A stretch of DNA of 64,000 bases from Ewingella americana ATCC 33852 (GCF_000735345.1 NZ_JMPJ01000017.1:248001-312000); one strand, 5' to 3'; counted from the first letter of the stretch, positions 11,146-23,573 are shown. Numbers and translations: made by a program. Notes: generated by a model not told the origin, from the letters alone.

Positions 11146-11913
11146 ATGGAAGCCTATTTACAGCATCTCGTCGCGCAGTCGGTGGGAATTGCACTGATTA
11201 TCGTTGCGGTGGTGGCGTTTTTTGAATCGCTGGCTCTGGTCGGGTTAATCCTTCCCGGCACCGTCATGATGGCGACTCTTGGCACCTTGATTGGCAGCGG
11301 ACAGGTTGGCCTGTACGAAGCGTGGCTGGCCGCCGGGCTGGGCTGTTTCGTGGGCGACTGGGCCTCTTATTTCATCGGCCGTCGCTTCAAGGGGCCGCTA
11401 CATAACTGGAAGTTCCTGCAACGCTATCAGGCGCTGCTCGACAAAACCGGCAGCGCGCTTGACCGGCACAGCTTCGCAACGGTCATTATTGGCCGTTTTA
11501 TTGGGCCGACACGCCCGCTGGTGCCGATGGTCGCTGGGATGCTCAGCCTGCCGCCGTATAAATTTGCGCCGCCGAACATCGTCGGCTGCATCACTTGGCC
11601 GCCGGTCTACTTCCTGCCGGGTATCTTGGCGGGCGTGGCGATTGATATCCCCGCCGGGCATAACAGCACGGTATTCAAGTGGCTGCTGCTGGGCTCTGCG
11701 GCCTTATTGTGGCTGACGGCGTGGTTACTGTGGCGCTGGTTCCGCTCGGATAAAAACAGCGGCGACGCCATGGCGCGCTGGCTGCCATTGGCTCGGGTGC
11801 GCGTGCTCTCCGTGCTTGGCGTGATTGCCACGGCGGTTTGCTTTGTCATGCTAAGCAAGCAGCCTTTGATGCCGGTTTACGGGCATCTGCTGTGGAAAGT
11901 GATCACCCGCTAA
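11146..11913 (+). CDS. yabI: DedA-family inner-membrane protein YabI
   Basis: A 255-residue polytopic membrane protein of the DedA (SNARE-associated/VTT) family, which takes part in undecaprenyl-phosphate or phospholipid flipping and membrane homeostasis. It matches E. coli YabI along its length. Family signatures are FESLALVGLILPGT near residues 26-39 and GRFIGPTRPLVPMVAGM near residues 117-133, the latter with the conserved arginines of the family. Five or six hydrophobic stretches are visible. It is divergent from polB and convergent with thiQ, ending 6 bp before the thiQ stop. The precise substrate of YabI is not shown by sequence. Confidence 0.93.
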   Translation: MEAYLQHLVAQSVGIALIIVAVVAFFESLALVGLILPGTVMMATLGTLIGSGQVGLYEAWLAAGLGCFVGDWASYFIGRRFKGPLHNWKFLQRYQALLDKTGSALDRHSFATVIIGRFIGPTRPLVPMVAGMLSLPPYKFAPPNIVGCITWPPVYFLPGILAGVAIDIPAGHNSTVFKWLLLGSAALLWLTAWLLWRWFRSDKNSGDAMARWLPLARVRVLSVLGVIATAVCFVMLSKQPLMPVYGHLLWKVITR

Positions 11914-11919
11914 CTCCTC

Positions 11920-12621
11920 TTAGCGCAGCGGAATGCCCAGTATCTGGGCTTCTGCAGCACTGCCTTCCACCAGAGCCTGCGTCGGGCCGTCGTAGTAAAT
12001 TCGGCCGTCGACCACCAACAGCGTGCGCTGCGCCACGCGCACCGCGTCATCCAAATTATGCGACACCATCAGCAGCGTCAGATTGCGCTCCGAGCACACC
12101 TTATCCAGCAGGTTGAGCATCTCACTGCGCAATGCCGGGTCGAGGGCGGAAAATGGCTCATCCAGCAGCAAGATAGGCTGGCTGCGTAACAGACATCTCG
12201 CCAAGGCCACGCGTTGGCGCTGCCCGCCCGAGAGCTGCGAAGGCAGGCGATCCAGACAATCCTCAAGGCCCACTTGCCGGGCGATTTCCAACAATTCTTG
12301 CTGCTGCGCGGCGCTCAGTTTCAACCCCGGATGCAGCCCCAGCGCCATGTTCTGGCACACGGTCAGATGGGAGAACAGGTTGTTCTCCTGAAACAGCATG
12401 GAGACCGGGCGCTTGGCCGGTGGCGTTTGGCTATGGTCTTGACCATTAAGCAGAATCTGCCCGCTGGTCGCCGCCAAAAAGCCCGCCGTCAGGCTGAGCA
12501 GGGTGCTTTTGCCCGCGCCACTTGGCCCCAGAATGGCGACGCGCTCTCCCGCCTCAATCTGTAAATCAAAGCGCATCGGCAGGTGTTCATACAGGTAAGT
12601 CAGTTTATTTAGCGTCAGCAT
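11920..12621 (-). CDS. thiQ: Thiamine/TPP ABC transporter ATPase ThiQ
   Basis: A 233-residue ABC ATPase that powers uptake of thiamine and its phosphates. Walker [10 protein letters not shown] lies at 32-40, with the signature [16 protein letters not shown] and Walker [14 protein letters not shown] chose the ATG at 12621 ([15 protein letters not shown]...), which aligns with the E. coli start. An upstream ATG at 12642 in the same frame would add seven residues that the family lacks. The start overlaps the end of thiP by 17 bp, so translation is probably coupled. Last gene of thiBPQ. Confidence 0.95.
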   Translation of the reverse strand: MLTLNKLTYLYEHLPMRFDLQIEAGERVAILGPSGAGKSTLLSLTAGFLAATSGQILLNGQDHSQTPPAKRPVSMLFQENNLFSHLTVCQNMALGLHPGLKLSAAQQQELLEIARQVGLEDCLDRLPSQLSGGQRQRVALARCLLRSQPILLLDEPFSALDPALRSEMLNLLDKVCSERNLTLLMVSHNLDDAVRVAQRTLLVVDGRIYYDGPTQALVEGSAAEAQILGIPLR

Positions 12622-14215
12622 GGCGGCCCGGTAAACGTTCAATCAGGGTGAACAGCAAGAAGCATAGCAGCAGCAATAGCAGCGCGGTGACCGCGCCGTC
12701 TTGACTGCGATAAGAACCAATCTGCTGATAAAGGTAGAAAGGCAGCGTGCGGAAATTCTCATTGCCGAACAGCGCAATGACGCCGAAATCGCCGAGTGAA
12801 AGCACGCAAGAGAAGGCCAGCGCCTGGGTTAAAGGGCGTTTCAGCGCGCTGAATTCCACCCAGCGCAGTCGACGCCAGCCGCGCATGTCCAGAGACAAAC
12901 AGAGCAGGCTGTAGCGTTCGGCGACGTCACGCATCGGGTTGTCCAGCACCTTCATGGCATAGGGCACCGCCATCAGCGCGTTGGTCATGATAACCAGCGA
13001 CCATGGCGATTGCGGCAGACCGATGGTGTCGCTGAGCAGTAAGAAGAAGCCGGTCGCCAGCACGATGCCGGGCATCGCCAGAATCAGCATGCCGCTGATA
13101 TCCAGCGCCTGCGCCCAGCCGTTGCGCTGGCGAAGTCTCAGCTCGCGGCTGCTCCACAGCAGCATCATGGTCAGGATCACGCACAATATTCCGCTGCCTG
13201 CCGCGATACGCAAAGAGGTCCACAAAGCCTGCCACAGCGCGGGCTGGGTAAGCACGCTGAGCACGGCGCGGTTGGCGCCATCAACCACCACCGCCAGCAG
13301 CGGAGGGAGAATAAGCAGCAGCGCGAGGGCGATCAGCAGGGCGTCGCAGCTTCGGCGCAGCAGCGAGTCATTGGGGTCATACCACTTTTGCGCGTGGGTA
13401 TGGCCGACCGGCAGTGCGCGGCTGAGTTGCTGGCTTAGCATCACCAGCCCGAGACAGCACACCAGTTGGATCAGCGCCAGACTGGCGGCGCGGGTTAAGT
13501 CATAGTCGTAACTGAGGGCCTGATAAATCGCCAGCTCGATGGTAGTGGCCTGCGGACCGCCGCCGAGGGAGAGCACGGTGGCAAAGCTGGCGAAACAGAG
13601 CATAAAGATCAGCGCGGCGGCGGGCAGGATCTGGCGGCGCAGCGCGGGCCATTCGACAAAGCGAAACTGCTGCCAGGCATTCATCCCGAGCTGGGCGGCC
13701 AGCTGGCGCTGCTCGGTGGCGATATTTTCCAGCGCCTGAAGCAGCAGGCGGGCGGCCAGCGGCAGGTTAAAGAAGATGTGCGCCAGCAAAATGCCTTTCA
13801 GCCCATAGGGCGAGAAAGCGTAATCCACGCCGAGCCATTGGCAGAGCTGGGCTAGCCAGCCCTGACGGCCATAGACGCTGAGAATGCCAAACACCGCCAC
13901 CAATACCGGCAGCACTAAGGTCATGGCACACAGGCGCAGTAGGATTTGGCGGCCGGGAAAACGGCGGCGGAACAGGGCGCGCGCCAGCAGGATCGCGGGC
14001 AGCACCGAGAACAGCGCCGACAGCAGCGCCTGCCAGAAGGTAAAGCGAATGACATGCCACAGATAGGCGTCTTGCCACAGCGAGGGGCCAGCTAACTGTG
14101 GCGCATGACGCCACAGCGAACCCAGAGCCAGCACGGCCACCGCCAAAATACTCAGGGCGGCGACCATGCCCGGCCATAGCCAGTGAGGGATCAGCGGCTG
14201 ACGGCGGTTTGCCAT
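12605..14215 (-). CDS. thiP: Thiamine/TPP ABC transporter permease ThiP
   Basis: A 536-residue inner-membrane permease, the same length as in E. coli. It is a fused tandem of two permease halves with about twelve hydrophobic segments. Each half carries an EAA-type loop that contacts ThiQ (for example [17 protein letters not shown] in the first half, and the matching [15 protein letters not shown] segment in the second). The start at 14215 ([12 protein letters not shown]) matches the family; the ATG four codons upstream does not. It overlaps the end of thiB by 25 bp and the start of thiQ by 17 bp. Confidence 0.96.
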   Translation of the reverse strand: MANRRQPLIPHWLWPGMVAALSILAVAVLALGSLWRHAPQLAGPSLWQDAYLWHVIRFTFWQALLSALFSVLPAILLARALFRRRFPGRQILLRLCAMTLVLPVLVAVFGILSVYGRQGWLAQLCQWLGVDYAFSPYGLKGILLAHIFFNLPLAARLLLQALENIATEQRQLAAQLGMNAWQQFRFVEWPALRRQILPAAALIFMLCFASFATVLSLGGGPQATTIELAIYQALSYDYDLTRAASLALIQLVCCLGLVMLSQQLSRALPVGHTHAQKWYDPNDSLLRRSCDALLIALALLLILPPLLAVVVDGANRAVLSVLTQPALWQALWTSLRIAAGSGILCVILTMMLLWSSRELRLRQRNGWAQALDISGMLILAMPGIVLATGFFLLLSDTIGLPQSPWSLVIMTNALMAVPYAMKVLDNPMRDVAERYSLLCLSLDMRGWRRLRWVEFSALKRPLTQALAFSCVLSLGDFGVIALFGNENFRTLPFYLYQQIGSYRSQDGAVTALLLLLLCFLLFTLIERLPGRHADAK

Positions 14216-15174
14216 GCCTGAATCCATTGACTACGGTGGTCAGCGACGTCTTGCGCGCTGTATTGCAGGGACTTGCTCGGTACGGTCAACTGATCAAAGG
14301 CGGCAGGCAGCTCGGATTTGACCACGGGGTACATCCAGTTGCCGGTCGCAATGGTGTTCTGGAAGCCCGCGCTGGTGACGAATTTGATGAATTTCGTCGC
14401 CAGTTCCGGCTGTTTGCTAGCGGCCAACTGCCCGGCAACTTCAACCTGCATATAGTGGCCTTCGCTGAAGTTCGCGGCGGCGTAGTTGTCTTTCTTCTCT
14501 TCTATAATGTGGTAAGCCGGAGAGGTGGTGTAGCTCAGCACCAGATCACTTTCCCCTTTGAGGAACAGCCCGTAAGCCTCGCTCCAGCCTTTGGTGACGG
14601 TGACGGTTTTCTTCGCCAGCTTCTGCCATTCTTGCGGCGCTTTGTCGCCATAGACTTTTTGCATCCACAGCAGCAGGCCGAGGCCAGGGGTGCTGGTGCG
14701 CGGGTCTTCGTAAATCACTTTCCAGTTCTGCGGGCTGTTAATCAGCTCATCGAGGCTTTTCGGCGGGTTCTTCAGCTTATTTTTGTCATAGACGAAGGCG
14801 AAGTAGCCGTAATCGTAAGGCACGAAAGTTGAGTTGTTCCAGCCACCCGGAATATCCAGCTTGGCGTCAGTAGCCGGGGCTTTGGCGAACAAGCCAGTTT
14901 GCTCGGCGGCTTGCAGCAGGTTGTTATCCAGCCCGACTACCACGTCGGCCTGACTGTTTTTGCCTTCCATCCGTAAGCGATTGAGCAGCGAGACGCCGTC
15001 TTCCAGCGCGACATATTTCAGTTCGCAGCCGCAGTCAGCTTCAAAGGCTTTTTTAATTGCCGGGCCGGGGCCCCAGTCAGCAGCGAAAGAGTCGTAGGTG
15101 TAAACAGTGAGGACAGGCTTGGCGGCGAAGGCCGGGGCGCTCAACAGCAGCAGGAAAGGCAGTATTTTCTTCAA
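14191..15174 (-). CDS. thiB: Thiamine-binding periplasmic protein ThiB (TTG start)
   Basis: A 327-residue periplasmic binding protein for thiamine, TMP and TPP, equal in length to E. coli ThiB (TbpA). The signal peptide is MKKILPFLLLLSAPAFA. Mature-protein landmarks include VYTYDSFAADWGPGP and PRTSTPGLGLLLWMQKVYG. The frame is open far upstream, but the signal peptide fixes the start at a TTG (15172-15174) with GGAG seven bases before it. A nearby ATG (TTTATGGAG) is out of frame. First gene of thiBPQ, directly behind a TPP riboswitch, so expression should fall when TPP is plentiful. A weak TTG start in a riboswitch-controlled gene keeps basal translation low (inference). Confidence 0.95.
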   Translation of the reverse strand: MKKILPFLLLLSAPAFAAKPVLTVYTYDSFAADWGPGPAIKKAFEADCGCELKYVALEDGVSLLNRLRMEGKNSQADVVVGLDNNLLQAAEQTGLFAKAPATDAKLDIPGGWNNSTFVPYDYGYFAFVYDKNKLKNPPKSLDELINSPQNWKVIYEDPRTSTPGLGLLLWMQKVYGDKAPQEWQKLAKKTVTVTKGWSEAYGLFLKGESDLVLSYTTSPAYHIIEEKKDNYAAANFSEGHYMQVEVAGQLAASKQPELATKFIKFVTSAGFQNTIATGNWMYPVVKSELPAAFDQLTVPSKSLQYSAQDVADHRSQWIQAWQTAVSR

Positions 15175-15228
15175 CTTTGCACTCCATAAAAGAAAAGGGG
15201 CAAAGGATTTTGAGTAAGCAGGCGCAGT

Positions 15229-15428
15229 CTCAAATCCCTCCGCCGGGGCTAACCGGATCAGGTTCGACGGGTTTATCTCAGCCTTTAAACTTGCTGCGCG
15301 GGTGTTGATCGGGCGTCGTGCAGTGCTCGCTATGCTCACGTACTTGAGTACGCTGCGCTGGCTGTGCGCTGGACTTCACCCGCTGAACACTCGCTCGCGG
15401 CGTTTAATATTTCAGGCACCCCGTTGAG
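15229..15428 (-). ncRNA. sroA: TPP riboswitch (THI box, sroA) with a long insertion in the P3 arm
   Basis: Minus-strand leader of thiBPQ. The P1 strands CTCAA (15424-15428) and TTGAG (15229-15233) close the element. The conserved cores are present: GGGGTGCC (15415-15422), GGCTGAGA (15276-15283), ACCCG..GAACCTGATC (near 15255-15272) and the 3' CGGAGGGA (15235-15242). In a typical THI box the two P3 strands are separated by a few to some tens of bases; here 15285-15414, about 130 nt, lies between them and folds back on itself. E. coli calls the equivalent leader transcript SroA. The core looks functional; what the insertion does is unknown. Confidence 0.93.
15285..15414. repeat. About 130-bp imperfect palindrome inside the TPP riboswitch
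   Basis: The outer ends pair as TTAAAC (15285-15290) with GTTTAA (15402-15407). Inner segments agree in register (for example GGGTGTT with AACACT, and GCAGTGC with the GC-rich partner on the other side). The centre is the perfect inverted repeat CGTACT-TG-AGTACG (15339-15352). The two arms match at roughly half or more of their positions before wobble pairs. Layout and size resemble a MITE-like or palindromic intergenic repeat, but no second copy is present in this window. Confidence 0.6.
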
Positions 15429-15473
15429 AACGATTGCCATTCTAGAGACTTAGTACGGCTTGTGGAAGAAGCT

Positions 15474-17135
15474 TTAGCTATCGGGCGGTGCGAACCAGGC
15501 AGATTTAAAGTCGAACCAGCCGAGGGTGTTCATGCGCACCCCGCGCATGCTGCGCTGGCCCTGTAACACCAGCCAGTGGTGGAAAAGCGGATGGAGATGG
15601 TTATTCTCCACCAGTTTTTGCGCCCATTCGCCCATGTTCAGCTGCCCGGCGCGCCACATAGCGCCGTCGGATTTCAGGTCGCAATCCATGCAGTAGTTGA
15701 TTAATGGCAGCTCCAGCAGGGTAGCAAACAGTGAAAACTCAAGCGGCAGGGTGAAGTTGGCGCTGCCCAGCCAGACATCGCTTTTCGCCTCGCCTCTGTG
15801 CCAACTGGCGTAATCCACCACCTGAACATTGAGCTTCACCCCGTGCGCCGCCAGCAGCGGCGTAATGGCCTTGCTGATCGCCTGATGCTCCGAGTGCTCG
15901 CTATAGTAAGTCAGGGTTATCTCTTTCAGGTGAGCAGGCTTAGGGTGCGGAAGATGCGTTTGCAGATGATGCCAGCGCGGCAGCAGGCCAAAGGCGGGTG
16001 CCCAATAGCGCTGGTAAATGGTCTCGGTGGCGTTGAGCAGGGCAATCGGGCTGAGCAACTCACTGAGCCACAGGCGGCTGGCTTCATCACTGCCGATAGG
16101 CGAACGCTGGTCATAGAGCAGGAAATAACAGCCTTCCTCGAGGCGGCTCTCCGGCTCGCTGTCGCCAGACTCGTCGGCCTGCAACTGGACGCCGGAATGC
16201 ACCAAGTCCTCGGTGAGTTCCGGCAGAACCCAAATATTCACTTCATCAATCAGCGCGCGAAAACCGAAATACTCGTCAAATGCCCGAATGCGCAGTTGGG
16301 TGTTTTGATTGAGCACCACGGCGTAGGGGCCAGTGCCGACCGGGTGGCGGGCAAAGTCCGGCATCGACGCCCACTCTTGCGGCAAAATCATGGCGTGAAC
16401 GTTGCCCAGCAGCCACGGCAGCCACTTGTCGGTCGAGGTGAGATGAATGTCGATGACGTTGAGCGTCGGCGACGTCACGGATGAAAAGTGCGCGAACAGC
16501 GGATGGGTGCTCAGCCGCGCAAAGCTGCTGATGATGTCCGCCATGTTCAGCTCGCGGCCGTGGTGGAAGTGGATCGCCGGGCGCAGATAAAAACGCCAGT
16601 GCAGCGGGGATAGCTGCTGCCAGTGGTGAGCTAAATCGCCTTCTAGTTCCCCGTTTTCCTCATTTATGCGCGTCAGGCCGCTAAAGATTTGCCTAGCAAT
16701 ATGAGTTTCTGAACGCCGCAGCATGGTGCCGGGCAGCAGATTGAGCAGCGGGCGATAGTAGAGCACGCGCAGGATATGCTTCCCCTGACGAAAGCTGCGA
16801 CCTAGCTGAGAAATCAGCATCTGGCGCACGGCCTTTTTGTCGCCGACCAGCTGCACCAACTGGTCGATTTTATCCTCTTCTAATAGCTCTTCGGCCCGCT
16901 GTTGCTGGAGCGCCAGCCCGGTATAGAGAAAGGTCAGCGTAGATCGTTTGCCACGACCGGCCTCGGCCTGCCAGTTGATCCAACCCTGCTCCTGCATGGT
17001 GGTGAGCAAGGATCGCATATGGCGGCGCGAGCAGTTCATCACCTCGGAAAGCGCCTGCAAAGTGGTGTGCGTCTCTTCCCCGTGGCAGCTTTGCCAGAGG
17101 CGAATGAACTGCTGTTGCAAACGCGGTGATGACAT
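15474..17135 (-). CDS. sgrR: Transcriptional regulator SgrR of the glucose-phosphate stress response
   Basis: A 553-residue activator (E. coli 551). The N-terminal winged-helix DNA-binding domain (residues 1-115, with [18 protein letters not shown]) is fused to a periplasmic solute-binding-protein-like domain (about 160-550) that is thought to sense a sugar-phosphate-related ligand in the cytoplasm. The end ...[19 protein letters not shown] is almost identical to E. coli. It is divergent from sgrS, its main target, with about 80 bp between, and lies upstream of thiBPQ, as in E. coli. Confidence 0.96.
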   Translation of the reverse strand: MSSPRLQQQFIRLWQSCHGEETHTTLQALSEVMNCSRRHMRSLLTTMQEQGWINWQAEAGRGKRSTLTFLYTGLALQQQRAEELLEEDKIDQLVQLVGDKKAVRQMLISQLGRSFRQGKHILRVLYYRPLLNLLPGTMLRRSETHIARQIFSGLTRINEENGELEGDLAHHWQQLSPLHWRFYLRPAIHFHHGRELNMADIISSFARLSTHPLFAHFSSVTSPTLNVIDIHLTSTDKWLPWLLGNVHAMILPQEWASMPDFARHPVGTGPYAVVLNQNTQLRIRAFDEYFGFRALIDEVNIWVLPELTEDLVHSGVQLQADESGDSEPESRLEEGCYFLLYDQRSPIGSDEASRLWLSELLSPIALLNATETIYQRYWAPAFGLLPRWHHLQTHLPHPKPAHLKEITLTYYSEHSEHQAISKAITPLLAAHGVKLNVQVVDYASWHRGEAKSDVWLGSANFTLPLEFSLFATLLELPLINYCMDCDLKSDGAMWRAGQLNMGEWAQKLVENNHLHPLFHHWLVLQGQRSMRGVRMNTLGWFDFKSAWFAPPDS

Positions 17136-17211
17136 AAAAGAGGAACTCCAAGTGCTGTTTTCATCAATTTATCTTTCCTCATATTACTCCGATACTGTTT
17201 AGCAACAAAGC

Positions 17212-17513
17212 CGTGATGCACATACCCCGGAGGTCAGCATGCAAGGTCTTCTAAATCGAGATTTTTTCCAGCGCTATTTCCGCGCGGTCGCCCCGCAAAG
17301 TGCGCCAGCAGAGTGGTTAAACTGGGTGCCGCAAGAGTATCGCGTTGCCACGCTGAACCAGCTGATGCAGTGGGACATCGACGAGATGAGTGATGAGCAG
17401 TACCGCAAACATACCTAAGTCAGCCTGAACGTAAGCAGCCTCAGGCGGGCTAAAACGATTTCTGAGTAATGGTGTATTGTCACCAGCCAGTGAGGTAACT
17501 CACTGGTTTTTTT
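17212..17513 (+). ncRNA. sgrS: SgrS small regulatory RNA (also the mRNA of sgrT)
   Basis: An Hfq-dependent RNA induced by SgrR during sugar-phosphate stress; in E. coli its 3' part base-pairs with ptsG and other mRNAs. Here the 3' part contains CTGAGTAATGGTGT (17462-17475), close to the E. coli pairing segment CTGAGTATTGGTGT. It is followed by a terminator (stem CCAGTGAG/CTCACTGG at 17487-17506) with seven T, as Hfq-binding RNAs need. The 5' half encodes SgrT. The 5' end is estimated by comparison with E. coli (GATG near 17213) and may be off by several bases. It would be about 300 nt, longer than the 227 nt of E. coli. Confidence 0.88.
17239..17418 (+). CDS. sgrT: SgrT, small inhibitor of glucose PTS, extended form
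   Basis: A 59-residue protein with a good ribosome binding site (GGAGG, 17229-17233). E. coli SgrT has 43 residues. Shared blocks are FFQRYFRAVA (E. coli FYQHYFTATA), a W..VPQ segment, and LNQLMQWD (E. coli LEGLMQWD). This version has an extra N-terminal MQGLLNRD and a longer acidic/basic tail (IDEMSDEQYRKHT). In E. coli SgrT blocks glucose import through the EIICB transporter PtsG. It is carried inside sgrS and followed by setA. Confidence 0.88.
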   Translation: MQGLLNRDFFQRYFRAVAPQSAPAEWLNWVPQEYRVATLNQLMQWDIDEMSDEQYRKHT

Positions 17514-17574
17514 ATTTTAAAACGCGGCTACACTGAGGGTTGTTTACCCGCCTTCGACCACTCTGGGATGGCTC

Positions 17575-18738
17575 ATGCTTAAGCGTCGTATCAACTCAAT
17601 CTATGCCACTTTTCTGACGGTTTCCCTGCTGTGCGGCATCGCCGGGGCGTTACAGGCACCTACGCTGAGCCTGTTTCTGACCAATGAAGTGAAAGTCAGG
17701 CCAATGTGGGTTGGGTTGTTTTATACGGTGAATGCCATCGCGGGCATTGCCGTCAGCTTCCTGCTGGCCAATCGCTCGGATAAGAAGGGTGACCGCCGAA
17801 AGCTGCTGCTACTGTGCTGCGTAATGGCGGTGGGAAACGCGCTGGTTTTTGCTTTTAGCCGCGACTATTTAGTGCTGATCACCGTCGGCGTGCTGCTGGC
17901 GGCAATTGCTAATACTTCGATGCCGCAGCTGTTCGCGCTGGCCCGCGAGCATGCGGATCGCTCGGCCAGCGAAGTGGTGATGTTTAGCTCGACCATGCGC
18001 GCCATGCTGTCGCTGGCGTGGGTGCTCGGCCCGCCGCTCTCCTTTATGCTGGCGCTCAATTACGGCTTCACGCTGATGTATCTCAGCGCGGCGGCGGTGT
18101 ATGTCGCCAGTATCCTGATGATTTGGTTGTTTCTGCCGTCGGTGCCGCGCGTGGAGCAGCCGGTGGATAACGCCGAGGTGGCGGTGAGCGCGTGGCGCAA
18201 TCGCGATGTCAGGCTGCTGTTTTTCGCGTCGTTGCTGATGTGGACCTGCAACCTGATGTATGTGATTGATATGCCGCTGTATATTGCGCGTGACTTGGGG
18301 CTTCCCGAGGGCTTGGCTGGCTTGTTAATGGGCACGGCGGCGGGGATTGAAATCCCGGCGATGCTGATTGCCGGGACGTTGGTGAAACGCTGGGGCAAGC
18401 GCCGCCTGATGCTGATTGCCGCCGCCAATGGCGTAATTTTCTATGCCGGGCTGGTGCTGTTCGAGTCGAAAACCGCGCTGATCCTGCTGCAACTGTTCAA
18501 TGCGATATTCATCGGTATTATCGCGGGTATCGGCATGCTCTATTTCCAAGATCTAATGCCCGGCCGCGCGGGGTCGGCGACCACGCTGTTTACCAATAGC
18601 ATTTCAACCGGGGTGATTTTTGCCGGGCTGCTGCAAGGCACTATCGTGGAGAACTTCGGACATTATCCGGTTTATTGGGCGATAACCCTGCTATCCCTGC
18701 TGGCGCTGGGCCTGATGTGGAAAGTCAAAGACGTGTAA
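17575..18738 (+). CDS. setA: Sugar efflux transporter SetA
   Basis: A 387-residue major facilitator superfamily exporter with about twelve transmembrane segments, closely matching E. coli SetA (392). Recognisable stretches are GALQAPTLSLFLTNEV near the N-terminus, the NRSDKKGDRRKL loop between TM2 and TM3, and YFQDLMPGRAGSATTLFTNS near the end. SetA exports glucosides and related sugars, and it lies downstream of sgrS, with which it is co-transcribed in E. coli. The intervening sgrS terminator would make setA depend on read-through or its own promoter. The chosen ATG leaves a short charged N-terminus before TM1. Confidence 0.94.
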   Translation: MLKRRINSIYATFLTVSLLCGIAGALQAPTLSLFLTNEVKVRPMWVGLFYTVNAIAGIAVSFLLANRSDKKGDRRKLLLLCCVMAVGNALVFAFSRDYLVLITVGVLLAAIANTSMPQLFALAREHADRSASEVVMFSSTMRAMLSLAWVLGPPLSFMLALNYGFTLMYLSAAAVYVASILMIWLFLPSVPRVEQPVDNAEVAVSAWRNRDVRLLFFASLLMWTCNLMYVIDMPLYIARDLGLPEGLAGLLMGTAAGIEIPAMLIAGTLVKRWGKRRLMLIAAANGVIFYAGLVLFESKTALILLQLFNAIFIGIIAGIGMLYFQDLMPGRAGSATTLFTNSISTGVIFAGLLQGTIVENFGHYPVYWAITLLSLLALGLMWKVKDV

Positions 18739-18756
18739 GGCGCGCCATCAGCAATA

Positions 18757-18787
18757 AAAAACCCGCGAAATTCGCGGGTTTTTTTAT
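18757..18787. terminator. Bidirectional terminator between setA and leuD
   Basis: Inverted repeat ACCCGCG / CGCGGGT around AAATT, with six A before and seven T after. It serves the convergent setA and leuD transcripts. Confidence 0.88.
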
Positions 18788-18802
18788 CAAATGGCGCAGT
18801 CA

Positions 18803-19405
18803 TTACTTCATGAATGCAGGCTGTTTGTTCTCGTAAGTGGAGATGTTGGCTTCGTGCTGCAAAGTCAGGCCAATGCTGTCTAAGCCGTTGATCATGCAGT
18901 GACGGCGGAAGCTGTCGATTTCAAACGAGTAGCTTTTGCCACCGGCGTTGACCACTTGGTTTTCCAGATCCACTTCGAAGGTGATGCCTTCGTTAGCTTC
19001 AACCAGTTTGAACAACTCATCCACTTGCTCATCGCTCAAGGTGATTGGCAACAGTTGGTTGTTGAACGAGTTACCGTAGAAAATATCGGCAAAGCTTGGG
19101 GCGATCACGGCGTGGAAGCCGTAATCAGTCAGCGCCCAAGGTGCGTGCTCACGGGATGAGCCGCAGCCGAAGTTTTCACGAGCCAGCAGGATGCTTGCGC
19201 CTTTGTAGCGCGGCTTATTCAGCACGAAATCAGGGTTAGGCTGCTGCCCCGCGTCGTCCAAGAAACGCCAGTCGTTGAACAGGTGCTGGCCGAAACCTGT
19301 ACGGGTCACTTTCTGCAAAAACTGCTTAGGAATGATGGCATCGGTATCGACGTTAGCCGCATCCAGCGGAACCACCAGACCAATATGTTGAGTGAATTTA
19401 GTCAT
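18803..19405 (-). CDS. leuD: 3-isopropylmalate dehydratase small subunit
   Basis: A 200-residue swivel-domain subunit that pairs with LeuC to interconvert 2- and 3-isopropylmalate in leucine synthesis. Family landmarks are the N-terminal [17 protein letters not shown] and the [16 protein letters not shown] motif of aconitase-type small subunits. Last gene of leuABCD, starting 10 bp after the leuC stop. A terminator shared with setA follows. Confidence 0.97.
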   Translation of the reverse strand: MTKFTQHIGLVVPLDAANVDTDAIIPKQFLQKVTRTGFGQHLFNDWRFLDDAGQQPNPDFVLNKPRYKGASILLARENFGCGSSREHAPWALTDYGFHAVIAPSFADIFYGNSFNNQLLPITLSDEQVDELFKLVEANEGITFEVDLENQVVNAGGKSYSFEIDSFRRHCMINGLDSIGLTLQHEANISTYENKQPAFMK

Positions 19406-19415
19406 GATGGTTTCC

Positions 19416-20816
19416 TTAGTTCAGTTCACGAATATCAGCGAAACGGCCAGTTACCGCGGCGGCAGCTGCCATTGCCGGGCTAACCAGATGAGTACGACCG
19501 CCGCGACCCTGACGACCTTCGAAGTTACGGTTGCTGGTGGAAGCACAACGCTCGCCCGGATTCAGACGGTCATTGTTCATCGCCAAACACATTGAACAGC
19601 CCGGCAGACGCCATTCGAAACCAGCTTCAATGAAGATCTTATCCAAACCTTCTTCTTCCGCCTGCGCTTTCACCGGGCCAGAGCCTGGCACCACGATAGC
19701 CTGCACGCCGCTGGCGACTTTACGTCCTTTGGCCACTGCAGCAGCTGCGCGTAAATCTTCAATGCGTGAGTTGGTGCAAGAGCCGATAAACACTTTGTCG
19801 ATGGAGACGTCGGTCAACTTAATGCCCGGCTGCAGGTCCATATAAGCCAAAGCTTTTTCAGCGGACGCGCGTTCTACCGGGTCGCTGAAAGAGGATGGAT
19901 TAGGGATAACCTGATTCACCGCCATTACCTGACCTGGGTTGGTACCCCAAGTGACCTGAGGCGCAATGTCCGCCGCGTTCAGGGTGACAGTGGTGTCGAA
20001 CGTGGCATTTTCGTCGGTTTTCAGCGTTTTCCAGTAAGCTACGGCTTCATCCCAGTCTTGGCCTTTCGGCGCGAACTGGCGGCCTTTCAAGTAAGCGAAG
20101 GTGGTTTCGTCGGCGGCAACCAAGCCCGCTTTAGCGCCCATTTCGATAGCCATGTTGCACAGGGTCATACGACCTTCCATGCTCAAGGCTTCAATCGCTT
20201 TACCGCAGAACTCGACCACGTGGCCAGTGCCGCCCGCGCTGCCGGTTTTACCAATGACGGCCAGCACGATGTCTTTGGCGGTGATGCCCGCCGGTGCGTC
20301 GCCAGTCACTTCAATTTTCATGGTTTTCGCACGGCCCTGTTTCAGGGTTTGCGTCGCCAAAACGTGTTCAACTTCAGAGGTACCGATGCCGAAGGCCAAT
20401 GAGCCGAAGGCGCCGTGCGTGGCGGTGTGGGAGTCGCCGCACACGATGGTCATGCCCGGCAATGTCATGCCTTGCTCAGGGCCAATAACGTGGACGATGC
20501 CTTGGAACGGGTGGTTCAGGTCATACAACTGCACGCCGAACTCAGCACAGTTCTTGATCAGTTCCTGCATCTGGATGCGGGCCATTTCGCCGCTGGCATT
20601 AATGTCTTTAGTCTGCGTCGAGACGTTGTGGTCCATGGTAGCGAAGGTTTTGCCCGGCTGACGCACCTGACGGCCTTTGGCGCGCAGGCCATCGAACGCC
20701 TGTGGTGATGTCACTTCATGCACCAAATGACGGTCGATATACAGCAACGGAGTTTCGTTTGGCGCTTCGTACACCACGTGCGCATCAAACAATTTCTGAT
20801 ATAAAGTCTTCGCCAT
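19416..20816 (-). CDS. leuC: 3-isopropylmalate dehydratase large subunit (4Fe-4S)
   Basis: A 466-residue aconitase-fold subunit, same length as in E. coli. The iron-sulfur cluster ligands are recognisable in FIGSCTNSR and in [10 protein letters not shown], with substrate motifs [15 protein letters not shown] chose the ATG at 20816 ([15 protein letters not shown]), which matches the family, over an upstream GTG at 20885 inside leuB. Only one base separates it from the leuB stop, so translation is probably coupled. Confidence 0.97.
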   Translation of the reverse strand: MAKTLYQKLFDAHVVYEAPNETPLLYIDRHLVHEVTSPQAFDGLRAKGRQVRQPGKTFATMDHNVSTQTKDINASGEMARIQMQELIKNCAEFGVQLYDLNHPFQGIVHVIGPEQGMTLPGMTIVCGDSHTATHGAFGSLAFGIGTSEVEHVLATQTLKQGRAKTMKIEVTGDAPAGITAKDIVLAVIGKTGSAGGTGHVVEFCGKAIEALSMEGRMTLCNMAIEMGAKAGLVAADETTFAYLKGRQFAPKGQDWDEAVAYWKTLKTDENATFDTTVTLNAADIAPQVTWGTNPGQVMAVNQVIPNPSSFSDPVERASAEKALAYMDLQPGIKLTDVSIDKVFIGSCTNSRIEDLRAAAAVAKGRKVASGVQAIVVPGSGPVKAQAEEEGLDKIFIEAGFEWRLPGCSMCLAMNNDRLNPGERCASTSNRNFEGRQGRGGRTHLVSPAMAAAAAVTGRFADIRELN

Positions 20817-20817
20817 G

Positions 20818-23483
<2,666 letters not shown>

Positions 23484-23523
23484 GGTAGATTCCTTGTCTG
23501 TTTTACTTTCGCGCCGTGGAGGT

Positions 23524-23553
23524 AAAAAAAAACCCGCGCATCGGCGCGGGTTT
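23524..23553 (-). terminator. leu operon attenuator (terminator)
   Basis: On the minus strand AAACCCGCGC-CGAT-GCGCGGGTTT is followed by a run of T. It lies between leuL and leuA, the position of the leu attenuator. When leucyl-tRNA is plentiful the leader is translated fully and this hairpin forms. Confidence 0.85.
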
Positions 23554-23573
23554 AGTGTCTGTGGAAGTTGAAA

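Noticed and set aside
15175-15339. N-terminal extension of thiB to an ATG at 15339
   Set aside because: It would translate through the TPP riboswitch, and the predicted signal peptide begins at the TTG at 15174.
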